Positions 1 through 5,285 of a stretch of 5,579 nt of DNA are shown piece by piece (positions within the stretch are counted from its first letter, which is position 1; every line of letters starts with the position of its first letter). The DNA is taken from the NCBI GenBank assembly GCA_009839775.1, contig VXOZ01000246.1, forward strand, positions 14,177 to 19,755, written 5' to 3'. The notes beneath the pieces were generated by a model. It was not told the DNA's origin. It did not search any database and saw only the letters and a list, made by a program, of their open reading frames with translations. The stretch is from Chloroflexota bacterium (GTDB lineage Bacteria > Chloroflexota > UBA11872 > VXOZ01). The position numbers and the translations under genes are program-made.

Positions 1-6
1 CCTGTC

Positions 7-1419
7 CTACTCGACCTTGAGTTGCTCGTTGATCGTAGTCTCGGCGAAGGGCAGGAATTCCTCAATCGAGGCCTCGCGTGCGCGCACGCTGTTGTAGATC
101 GGCTGCAGGATGTCGCGGATGTCGTAGAAGTTGGAGTACTTCAACATACCGTGACCGGACTGCGGCGTGTGCTGGGCCTCGAGGAAGTAGGTGGTGCCGT
201 CAACCTGGCCGTCGTACTTGGCTTCCCAGTGCGACTTGGCCTGATCGAAGAGGTGCAGCATGGGCGTTACCACGTGGCCGGTCACCTCAAGATAGGTGAG
301 ACCGTTGTCGCCCTCCAAGAACCACTTCATCACTTCCCACGTCTGGTCGATGTGATCGGTGTTGCCCGCGAAGACCGCGTGCGTGTAGTGGCGGCCGGAG
401 TGGTTCGGCGGCTCGCCGGTGTACGCCAGCGCGCCAATACCCCAGTCGAACGCCGCTTCTTTGGCTTCCGGCGGTACCACGAACATCACGGAGATACCAA
501 AAGCGCCGGTGGTGAAGAACGGGTGACCGCTCCTGCCACCAACGATCGCGGCATGCTCATCGCCCGTCGGCATCACGCGGAACTTGTCCACGATGTCGAT
601 CCAGAAGTTGATGCCCTGGACGTAGTGATCGTTGTTCATGGTCGCCTTGTTATTCTCGGCGTCCCAGGCCAGGCCGCCGAAGAAGGTGCCGTCACCGATG
701 CCAAAGGTGTTGAAACCGGTGTAGCCGCGGCGCATACCGAACTGCTCGGTGCCCTTGGTCAGCTTCTCCATGGCGTCGATGTACGCTTCCATCGTCCAAC
801 TCTCGTCGGCCGGGTCGGACGGCGGATACGGCACGCCTGCCTCGTCGAAGATGTTCTTATTGTAGGCCCACGTGTCCACGGACATGCTGGCGGGGAAGCC
901 CCACGTCACGCCCTGGTTGGAGACGAAGTCCACGCCCTCGGCGATGAACGTCTCGTAGGGATTGATCCCGTCGCGGCTCATCAGCGGGGTCAGCGGAGCG
1001 ATCAGGTCGCCATCGACGAATTGCAGCCAGGTGCCCCAGGTGTTCTCGAAGAGGCCCACGGGGGTACCGGCGGCGAAGAGAATCGGAATGTTCTGGCGCA
1101 CGCCGGTGCCGCCGCCATCCACGATCTTGATGTCCAGGGTGATGCCGGGATTGGCTTCCTGAAAGCCGCCATAGAGCGCCTGCTCGGCCTCGTTGCGGGC
1201 CGGACGCGTATAGGTGAGATAGAGAATCGAAACCTCTTCGGGAGGCGCGGGGGCCGCCTCGGCCTGCTTCTCCTCCATCTGTTCTGCCGGCTTTTCCTCT
1301 TCCATCATGGTTCCGGTCGCGCCACCGCACGCTGCGGCGAGCACGGCTCCGGCTCCGATGGCAAAACCGCCAAGCATCGTTCTGCGGGTGATGCTACTTC
1401 CCACGGTGCTCGTATTCAT
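7..1419 (-). CDS. Tat-exported family 1 extracellular solute-binding lipoprotein (carbohydrate ABC transporter)
   Basis: This is the substrate-binding component of an ABC importer, most likely for sugars or glycosides. It would be anchored outside the cytoplasmic membrane and pass ligand to two permeases. The 470-residue product opens with a twin-arginine signal (TRRTMLGG, residues 11-18), a hydrophobic Gly/Ala stretch and a lipobox LAAAC with Cys31 as the lipidation site. An acidic Met/Glu/Lys/Pro linker spans about residues 35-60. The mature domain starts near VSILYLTYTRP and looks like SBP family 1 (PF01547/PF13416 type) at normal length. I chose the ATG at 1419 because AAGGAG ends 6 bases before it; the ATG at 1425 abuts that Shine-Dalgarno with no spacer. 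The stop is TAG at 7-9. It lies 150 bp downstream of the DUF6807 gene on the same strand, with its own candidate promoter. Permeases are not in the window. The exact substrate cannot be read from the sequence. Confidence 0.93.
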   Translation of the reverse strand: MNTSTVGSSITRRTMLGGFAIGAGAVLAAACGGATGTMMEEEKPAEQMEEKQAEAAPAPPEEVSILYLTYTRPARNEAEQALYGGFQEANPGITLDIKIVDGGGTGVRQNIPILFAAGTPVGLFENTWGTWLQFVDGDLIAPLTPLMSRDGINPYETFIAEGVDFVSNQGVTWGFPASMSVDTWAYNKNIFDEAGVPYPPSDPADESWTMEAYIDAMEKLTKGTEQFGMRRGYTGFNTFGIGDGTFFGGLAWDAENNKATMNNDHYVQGINFWIDIVDKFRVMPTGDEHAAIVGGRSGHPFFTTGAFGISVMFVVPPEAKEAAFDWGIGALAYTGEPPNHSGRHYTHAVFAGNTDHIDQTWEVMKWFLEGDNGLTYLEVTGHVVTPMLHLFDQAKSHWEAKYDGQVDGTTYFLEAQHTPQSGHGMLKYSNFYDIRDILQPIYNSVRAREASIEEFLPFAETTINEQLKVE

Positions 1420-1439
1420 CCACATCTCCTTCTTTCTGC

Positions 1440-1451
1440 TCTAGTACTAGA
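1440..1451. promoter_or_regulatory. Perfect 12-bp palindrome TCTAGTACTAGA in the leader
   Basis: The sequence equals its own reverse complement over 12 bases. It lies between the candidate promoter and the Shine-Dalgarno of the solute-binding protein gene, starting about 10 bases upstream of AAGGAG. It could be a second operator or a weak leader hairpin. A single short palindrome can also arise by chance, so only the symmetry is certain. Confidence 0.3.
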
Positions 1452-1469
1452 ACACGTCACCAAATTAAA

Positions 1470-1499
1470 ATTCTGCATCAACGCACAATATCGTGTCAA
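1470..1499 (-). promoter_or_regulatory. Candidate sigma70-type promoter of the solute-binding protein gene
   Basis: On the minus strand there is a perfect -35 hexamer TTGACA (1499-1494), an 18-base spacer, and CAGAAT (1475-1470), which matches four of six bases of the -10 consensus. The -10 lies about 50 bases before the start codon in a locally AT-rich stretch. The -35 is convincing and the -10 is only fair; TTTAAT a few bases downstream is an alternative -10. The site implies the transporter gene can be transcribed independently of the DUF6807 gene upstream. Confidence 0.45.
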
Positions 1500-1500
1500 A

Positions 1501-1512
1501 TTGCGTGCGCAA
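1501..1512. promoter_or_regulatory. Inverted repeat TTGCG-TG-CGCAA next to the -35 (candidate operator)
   Basis: Perfect 5-bp inverted arms flank a 2-bp centre, one base upstream of the TTGACA -35 hexamer of the solute-binding protein gene. The shape TTGyGnnCrCAA resembles operators of LacI-family sugar regulators. A near-identical site lies in the leader of the DUF6807 gene at 2769-2780. No regulator gene is in the window, so the family assignment is inference. Confidence 0.35.
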
Positions 1513-1542
1513 GCAACAAAAACTGCTGGTTCACCGACTGAT

Positions 1543-1572
1543 TTTCAGCCGCCTTCAGGCAATTTCAGCCGC
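1543..1572. repeat. 10-bp direct repeat TTTCAGCCGC, 20-bp period
   Basis: TTTCAGCCGC occurs at 1543-1552 and again at 1563-1572, exactly 20 bp apart, or about two helical turns. The spacer holds GCCT-TC-AGGC, a 4-bp inverted repeat. The pair sits just after the DUF6807 stop codon and about 45-75 bp upstream of the -35 of the solute-binding protein gene. That is where an activator would bind, but no activator is visible here. Confidence 0.3.
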
Positions 1573-1575
1573 GGC

Positions 1576-2739
1576 CTACTCAGCCACCGAGACTTCCGGC
1601 GGGGTGATGTAGTCGTGGTACCGTTGCGCGACCTGGGCGGTGGCGGTATCGCCGGCGTGCACGTAGATGCGGTATTTGAAGCGCAGCAGACCGCCCTCCG
1701 GCAGCACGTGGCTGCCGTCCACGCCCGGGTTGGCGTAGAAGTCGTGCAGGCCGAAAGGGTTGGCGGTAAAGAGGCCGTAGTTGCGCGCGTGCCAATACGT
1801 TGGATGCCGGAAGCTGCTGGGATGGTCGTAGACGGCAAATCCCAGGGTCTCGCCTTTCACCGGGCCTGTGTAGGCCAGCCACTGCGCGCGTTTGCCCCAA
1901 CACTCCGCCTCACCGATGCCGCCAATGGCGTTCTCCATGCGGCCGTCGTCCGAGGCGTCCATGCTGGTGGCAACCCGCAACGAGATGATGCCGCCCTCTT
2001 TCGTATCGCCAAAGTGTGCCGGTCCCGCCGTGGCGCGGAACGTAACCTCCACGTCAATGAGCCGCGCGCTGGAGGGCAAGGGGTAGAACGTAAACCGCCG
2101 CTCGTCTTCCACCACCTTCTGCTCGTCAGACCCGACCCAGTTGTTAGTGGAGCGTATCGCCCCCAGCACCGGGCCGCTGACGTGCTCGCCGCAATCGCCG
2201 TAGGCCGGCAGGAATTCAACGTGCCGCTGGTAGCCGTGACCTTCCACCTCGCTCCACACGTCGGCGCCGCTCACCTCGCCGTGGGAGACGTAGATGGACT
2301 TGTGGTGGGGATGGTCGTGCTTCTCGCCCGGCACGTCGGGGATCATGGGGTAGTTGCGGGTCATGCCCTCGCCGGTGGGGCCGATGACCGGATAGAGATA
2401 GGGCTTTACCACCGGCTGAGCATAGCGATAGGTGGTGAAGAGCGCACCGTTCATGTGCACGTCCACGCCGTGCTCACCCTCCGATACCGTCACGCCGCCT
2501 GGCGCGGAGCCTTCCTGCACGGTGTAGGTGCGCGATGTCCCCGCAGCTAACGCGGGCACTACCCACACGAGGTGAGCACCGGAGCAGCCCGGCACAATCT
2601 GCGCGGGTACTTCAGCACCGGTCTCGTCGTCCCGCGCCACGTAGCTCGCGGCGGCGTCCAATCCGTCGGCGGCTGCCCACACCGGGCATTCATTGCGGTC
2701 GTGATTACCTGCGTGAACGGTGAGTTGCTTGCTTGCCAT
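1576..2739 (-). CDS. DUF6807 ('PmoA'-like) family protein
   Basis: The 387-residue product matches my recollection of the DUF6807 family (PF14100), often labelled 'methane oxygenase PmoA'. That label is misleading: there are no membrane segments as in particulate methane monooxygenase. Recognisable blocks in order are KPYLYPVIGPTGEGMTRN (about 112-129), the His-rich DHPHHKSIYVSHGEVSGADV (142-161) followed by WSE, FGDTKEGGIISLR (243-255), and RHPTYWHARNYGLFTANPFG (311-330). The clustered histidines suggest a metal or sugar site, but the reaction is unknown to me. There is no signal peptide, so it should be cytoplasmic. I placed the start at 2739 because AAGGA lies 7 bases upstream and family-like sequence begins there; the frame stays open to 2850, but those 37 extra codons look like leader. 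It precedes the sugar-binding lipoprotein gene, which fits a role in carbohydrate use. Family call firm, function open. Confidence 0.88.
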   Translation of the reverse strand: MASKQLTVHAGNHDRNECPVWAAADGLDAAASYVARDDETGAEVPAQIVPGCSGAHLVWVVPALAAGTSRTYTVQEGSAPGGVTVSEGEHGVDVHMNGALFTTYRYAQPVVKPYLYPVIGPTGEGMTRNYPMIPDVPGEKHDHPHHKSIYVSHGEVSGADVWSEVEGHGYQRHVEFLPAYGDCGEHVSGPVLGAIRSTNNWVGSDEQKVVEDERRFTFYPLPSSARLIDVEVTFRATAGPAHFGDTKEGGIISLRVATSMDASDDGRMENAIGGIGEAECWGKRAQWLAYTGPVKGETLGFAVYDHPSSFRHPTYWHARNYGLFTANPFGLHDFYANPGVDGSHVLPEGGLLRFKYRIYVHAGDTATAQVAQRYHDYITPPEVSVAE

Positions 2740-2768
2740 ACCTTCGTCCTTCTCTTTTTTGATCGCTA

Positions 2769-2780
2769 TTGTGAACGCAA
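2769..2780. promoter_or_regulatory. Imperfect palindrome TTGTGAACGCAA in the DUF6807 leader (candidate operator)
   Basis: This 12-mer has the same TTGyGnnCrCAA layout as the site at 1501-1512. On the minus strand the two read TTGCGTTCACAA and TTGCGCACGCAA, agreeing at nine positions. It lies about 30 bases upstream of the DUF6807 start and downstream of the TATAAT box, where a bound repressor would block transcription. One arm position is asymmetric. Confidence 0.32.
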
Positions 2781-2790
2781 ACTCCGGTCG

Positions 2791-2806
2791 ATCACGTGTG
2801 ATTATA
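2791..2806 (-). promoter_or_regulatory. TATAAT -10 box with overlapping inverted repeat, upstream of the DUF6807 gene
   Basis: A consensus -10 TATAAT lies on the minus strand at 2806-2801, predicting a transcript start near 2794 and a leader of about 55 bases. No good -35 is visible 15-18 bases upstream, so the promoter may need an activator. An inverted repeat ATCAC-GT-GTGAT (2791-2802) overlaps the -10 and the predicted start, a good place for an operator. In DNA this GC-rich a perfect -10 in an intergenic gap is worth noting, but it rests on one hexamer. Confidence 0.4.
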
Positions 2807-2882
2807 CACTGTGCGGCAGGGAGCACACGGCACATGGAAGACGGGCGCAATGTCCAACCATGCCACCCTCGAATCCGCTCGC

Positions 2883-2901
2883 CCCCGTATCACGTACGGG
2901 G
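2883..2901. repeat. Hairpin: 7-bp stem CCCCGTA/TACGGGG
   Basis: CCCCGTA (2883-2889) and TACGGGG (2895-2901) pair perfectly around the 5-base loop TCACG. There is no T-run after it on either strand, so it does not look like an intrinsic terminator. It touches the next hairpin at 2900-2918 and appears to be the outer part of the repeat mosaic. Confidence 0.6.
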
Positions 2902-2918
2902 CAGGCTCTGAGCTTGCC
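2900..2918. repeat. Hairpin: 8-bp stem GGCAGGCT/AGCTTGCC
   Basis: GGCAGGCT (2900-2907) pairs with AGCTTGCC (2911-2918) around the 3-base loop CTG, with one G-T wobble. It overlaps the preceding hairpin by two bases, so only one could fully form at a time. It runs directly into repeat copy A. Confidence 0.55.
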
Positions 2919-2939
2919 TGTCCTGAGCCAGTCGAAGGG
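2917..2939 (-). repeat. TTCGAC-type dispersed repeat, copy A
   Basis: Read on the minus strand this is a CCCTTCGACTGGCTCAGGAC-type sequence, a short repeat I recognise from intergenic regions of many environmental bacterial genomes. It matches copy B (2986-3039) at 16 of 18 bases across CTTCGAC.GGCTCAG.AC, in opposite orientation. It is non-coding, and its mobility mechanism is not evident here. Confidence 0.6.
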
Positions 2940-2985
2940 TGAAAGGAAGGCAGTGCACACATTATCTTCACTCACGCCGCCCATG

Positions 2986-3039
2986 CTTCGACAGGGGCTT
3001 CGTAAAGCCCAGGCTTCGTGCAGCCCTCAGCACGAACGG
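2986..3039 (+). repeat. TTCGAC-type dispersed repeat, copy B, interrupted by 30 bases
   Basis: CTTCGACAGG (2986-2995) and CTCAGCACGAACGG (3026-3039) together make a normal uninterrupted form of this repeat. Here they are separated by exactly 30 bases (2996-3025). It is inverted relative to copy A and about 46 bases away, so the two could fold together in single-stranded nucleic acid. Confidence 0.6.
2996..3027 (+). repeat. Tandem 16-base repeat, two units, inside repeat copy B
   Basis: GGCTTCGTAAAGCCCA (2996-3011) is followed at once by GGCTTCGTGCAGCCCT (3012-3027); 13 of 16 positions agree. Unit 1 extended one base to the left is also a hairpin, GGGCTT-CGTA-AAGCCC (2995-3010). The tandem array accounts for nearly the whole interruption of copy B. 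Confidence 0.6.
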
Positions 3040-3138
3040 CGCACACATTACGGCGCGAACGGGGAGGGCGCCTACGGTGTCGTCAGCCAATCGCTGCGGC
3101 GTCGGTTACACTGGATGCACGTCCAGCCATCAGCAGCC

Positions 3139-3144
3139 AAGGAG
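3139..3144 (+). promoter_or_regulatory. Shine-Dalgarno AAGGAG that fixes the deacetylase start
   Basis: AAGGAG lies 9 bases before the GTG at 3154. This favours that GTG over the in-frame ATG at 3115, which has no comparable site upstream and would add 13 residues not typical of the family. Confidence 0.7.
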
Positions 3145-3153
3145 CCGGCGCCC

Positions 3154-3966
3154 GTGAAAATCCCTATAACCATGTCGCACGGTACCGACCAGATTCCGGG
3201 CAAGCGCAATCCGCTGACCCAGGACCATTTCGCGCAACTGGTCGCGATTGCCCATGAGCTAGGTTTCCAGTCCATCAGCTACGACGATCTGGCGGCGTGG
3301 CTGAGGCACGGCAAAAGTCTGCCGGAGCGTCCCGTCATGTTCGACTTCGATCATCCGATGAAGTCCATGCGCCATGAGGTGATGCCCGTGCTGGCGCGCT
3401 ACGGCTACACGGCCAACCTCTTCATCAATACCGGGCTGATGGACGACATGTATCGCGGGGGCGTGCCGGACTTTACCGAGCGGGAGATTTTGCTTTGGGA
3501 AGAGGCCGCTGAACTGGCGGAGGCCGGCTGGCAGATCGGCGCGCATACGGTTACGCACCCGAACCTCTCCGAACTGAGCCAAGAAGATCCCACCGGCGCA
3601 ATGCTGCGCGCCGAACTGGCGCAATGCGACGAGACGATTGAACGAAACCTCGGCATCACGCCGCGTGATTTTGCCTTCACCGGCACGAGTTGGAGCAGCA
3701 GCGCGGAACGCGAGGTGAAGGCTCGCTACCGCTTCGGACGCCTGTGGATCGTCGGCGCGGAGTATCAAGTGGACGGTCGCAAGACTCGCTACGCTGACTT
3801 GGTCGGCGTGCCCGGCGCGGATGCACCTGATGGCGGCCCGCCCCACGCCGCGCGTTACATCACGTGCGATTCCGATCCGTACCGTCTGCCGTCCATGGAA
3901 ATCAACGCGCTCGTCTTCGCGCCCGCAGCTTTTCGCCGCTATCTGGAAGGCGCATTGGAAACCTAG
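3154..3966 (+). CDS. Polysaccharide deacetylase (NodB-like) family protein, atypical active site
   Basis: The 270-residue product, read from GTG, has the layout of carbohydrate esterase 4/NodB proteins. The N-terminal strand IPITMSHG (3-10) corresponds to the usual 'YHG' start. LTQDHFAQLV (21-30) and GFQSISYDDLAAWL (37-50) are characteristic of the family. Motif 1 is PVMFDFDHPMKS (60-71), where most relatives have TFDDG: Asp66 would be the catalytic base, but the metal-ligand Asp is replaced by His67. Motif 2, HTVTH (131-135), is intact. Motif 3, usually containing a Pro-Tyr/Trp, reads FAFTGTSWS (173-181). There is no signal peptide, unlike secreted peptidoglycan or chitin deacetylases, so a cytoplasmic substrate is likely. 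Family members remove N- or O-acetyl groups or act on related amides. Whether this one is active, or on what, cannot be decided here. It converges on the glycosyltransferase gene. Confidence 0.85.
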   Translation: MKIPITMSHGTDQIPGKRNPLTQDHFAQLVAIAHELGFQSISYDDLAAWLRHGKSLPERPVMFDFDHPMKSMRHEVMPVLARYGYTANLFINTGLMDDMYRGGVPDFTEREILLWEEAAELAEAGWQIGAHTVTHPNLSELSQEDPTGAMLRAELAQCDETIERNLGITPRDFAFTGTSWSSSAEREVKARYRFGRLWIVGAEYQVDGRKTRYADLVGVPGADAPDGGPPHAARYITCDSDPYRLPSMEINALVFAPAAFRRYLEGALET

Positions 3967-3980
3967 GAGGAGATGAGCCT
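3967..3980. other. 14-bp convergent junction without a terminator
   Basis: The TAG stops of the deacetylase (3964-3966) and glycosyltransferase (minus strand, 3983-3981) are separated by 14 bases with no room for a hairpin terminator. Transcripts from both sides probably run into each other's genes and form overlapping 3' ends. Confidence 0.7.
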
Positions 3981-5285
3981 CTACGTCCCGGTGTGCCGTA
4001 TGTCTTCCCGGTACACCGGCGCCTGCGTTGCCGCTAGTCTTTCCAGCAGTTTTGCGGCGGTTTGGCCGGCGTCGTATCGCCGCAACTGCCTGCCAAGCGA
4101 GGCGGCGCGGTCGTGCATTGCGGTTGAGGCAAGCGCCGTCTCAATTGCTCCGCGTAACGCCGCGCTCGAGACTCCGAAGGGGTCGATCGCGGTTCCCGCG
4201 CCGAGCCACCGTACGCGCTGGGCGTTGTCCGGCTGGTCGTGCGCAAAGGGCGCAACCACGGCGGGCTTGCCATGCAGCAATGTGCCAACGGTCGAACTCG
4301 CACCGCCATGGTGCACCACAAGCTGTGCCTTGGGAATGATGAGGCTGTTGGGCACGTAGCGTTCCACCCGCACGTTGCACGGCGGCACGGGCAGATCGGC
4401 GGGGTTGCCGCCCGTTGTTACCACCACGTCCGCATCGAGGCCCCGCGCCGCGTCGAATAGCGTCTCAAAGAACGTAGACTGGTAGAGACTTTGCACCGTG
4501 CCGATGGTTGCGTAGACAAGGGGACGTTCTCTTGGCAAGTCCTCTAACCAGTCCGGCACTGCATAGTCATGCGGACGGTCCCAGAGGGACGGGCCAACGA
4601 AGTGCACGTGGGGCGGCCAGGCTCGCCGCGGGTATTCGAATTCCAGCGGCATGAGCGCGAGCACCAAGAACGGAGATTGCGTGCTCTTGAGAAAGCTGTC
4701 GCGGACCGGCGGCAAACCGAATTCGACCCTGATCGCGTTGAACTGACGGTCGTGTCTGCGCGCTACAAAACGCAGGAGCGGCCAGAACAGCGGCGTGGCG
4801 AGGCGCTGGAGTGGTTTTGGAGGAAAGGGCAATCCGATCCCGAAGGGGTGTGCGCCCGCGCTCTCTATCAGCCCGGGAAATACGGTCGTCGTTGCCCACG
4901 GCAGGCTGCTAGTGTCCGCCACGATGCTGGCAAGATGGGTGAAGGAATCGAATACGAGCACGTCCGGTTGCCATGACGTCACGGCATCCAATACTTCGCG
5001 GGCGGCGGTGGCGGCAAACGGAAACATTACCTCACGCGCCAAAAAGTCCAGCCCCTGCTTGCCGCGCAGCCGCCCAAACTCCGGCCAGCGCGTCAGGGCC
5101 TCTTCCGCTGTGATAGGCGGACCCGCCGGAAAGTACCGTGTTACCAACGGTGCGACGGTCTGCTCCACGCCAGGCCCGGAGGCGTAACCGACCTCGTGCC
5201 CGCGTGCCATGAGCGCCTGCACAAGCGGAAGCGTGGGGTGGACGTGTCCGGCAGCGGGAATTGCGACGAAGAAGAAACGTGCCAC
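3981..5285 (-). CDS. MGT-type (GT1) UDP-glycosyltransferase
   Basis: This 434-residue GT-B fold enzyme belongs to the macrolide/UGT-like GT1 group, which transfers a sugar from a nucleotide donor to a small hydrophobic acceptor such as a polyketide, carotenoid, flavonoid or lipid. The N-terminal domain begins FFFVAIPAAGHVHPTLPL (4-21), with the GHxxP segment that carries the catalytic His, probably His14; Asp113 in VFDSFTH is a candidate partner. The C-terminal donor-binding domain has YVPNSLIIPKAQLVVHHGGASS (310-331) and APFAHDQPDNAQRV (345-358), whose Asp350-Gln351 pair normally contacts the donor sugar. Length is normal for the family, with no signal peptide or membrane segment. The start is a GTG at 5285, chosen because the first beta-strand begins right after it; no Shine-Dalgarno is visible. 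Acceptor and donor sugar are not predictable. No biosynthetic cluster is visible in the window. Confidence 0.93.
   Translation of the reverse strand: MARFFFVAIPAAGHVHPTLPLVQALMARGHEVGYASGPGVEQTVAPLVTRYFPAGPPITAEEALTRWPEFGRLRGKQGLDFLAREVMFPFAATAAREVLDAVTSWQPDVLVFDSFTHLASIVADTSSLPWATTTVFPGLIESAGAHPFGIGLPFPPKPLQRLATPLFWPLLRFVARRHDRQFNAIRVEFGLPPVRDSFLKSTQSPFLVLALMPLEFEYPRRAWPPHVHFVGPSLWDRPHDYAVPDWLEDLPRERPLVYATIGTVQSLYQSTFFETLFDAARGLDADVVVTTGGNPADLPVPPCNVRVERYVPNSLIIPKAQLVVHHGGASSTVGTLLHGKPAVVAPFAHDQPDNAQRVRWLGAGTAIDPFGVSSAALRGAIETALASTAMHDRAASLGRQLRRYDAGQTAAKLLERLAATQAPVYREDIRHTGT

Larger units (their letters stand above)
2955..3050 (+). repeat. Direct repeats GCACACATTA flanking repeat copy B
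   Basis: The same 10-mer occurs at 2955-2964 and 3041-3050, bracketing a 76-bp segment that contains all of copy B. The arrangement resembles a target-site duplication around a small non-autonomous insertion. No terminal inverted repeats are evident just inside the 10-mers, so a recombination or duplication origin is equally possible. Confidence 0.45.
2740..3153. other. 414-bp intergenic region between divergent genes
   Basis: The part next to the DUF6807 gene (2740-2810) is its leader and -10. Bases 2811-2880 show nothing I can name. Bases 2881-3050 are a mosaic of short palindromic and inverted repeats. The last 100 bases lead into the deacetylase gene and hold a small inverted repeat, CTGGA-TGCACG-TCCAG, at 3111-3126. 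A weak TACACT (-10-like) at 3107-3112 lacks a matching -35. The frame upstream of the deacetylase stays open through all of this, but it translates repeat DNA and does not look like protein. Confidence 0.7.

Noticed and set aside
22..2550. An 842-codon open frame on the plus strand opposite the DUF6807 and solute-binding protein genes
   Set aside because: It lies antisense to two clearly recognisable genes and crosses the gap between them. Its translation has no recognisable domain, and long antisense frames are expected in GC-rich coding DNA.
1576..2739. A genuine particulate methane monooxygenase subunit
   Set aside because: The protein is soluble with no membrane segments, and no pmoB- or pmoC-like genes are present in the window. 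The similarity is to the misnamed DUF6807 family.
2802..2984. A 60-codon minus-strand frame containing 'PFDWLRTGK'
   Set aside because: That peptide is the translation of the TTCGAC-type intergenic repeat and is a well-known spurious ORF signature.
2883..3027. A CRISPR array or rho-independent terminators in the repeat mosaic
   Set aside because: The repeats are few, inverted or directly adjacent, and lack regular unique spacers. None of the hairpins is followed by a T-run on either strand.
2572..3153. N-terminal extension of the deacetylase frame by up to 194 codons
   Set aside because: The extension runs through the DUF6807 leader and repeat DNA and does not resemble protein. The AAGGAG-preceded GTG at 3154 fits the family start.
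3973..4359. A 128-codon frame right after the deacetylase stop, preceded by AGGAGG
   Set aside because: The AGGAGG is only 2 bases from the ATG, too close for normal initiation. The frame is antisense to the glycosyltransferase C-terminus and its translation looks non-protein-like (Cys/Ser/Arg-rich).
3154..5285. The deacetylase and glycosyltransferase as a single glycan-modification operon
   Set aside because: They are convergent, so they cannot share a transcript. A functional link is only a possibility from proximity.
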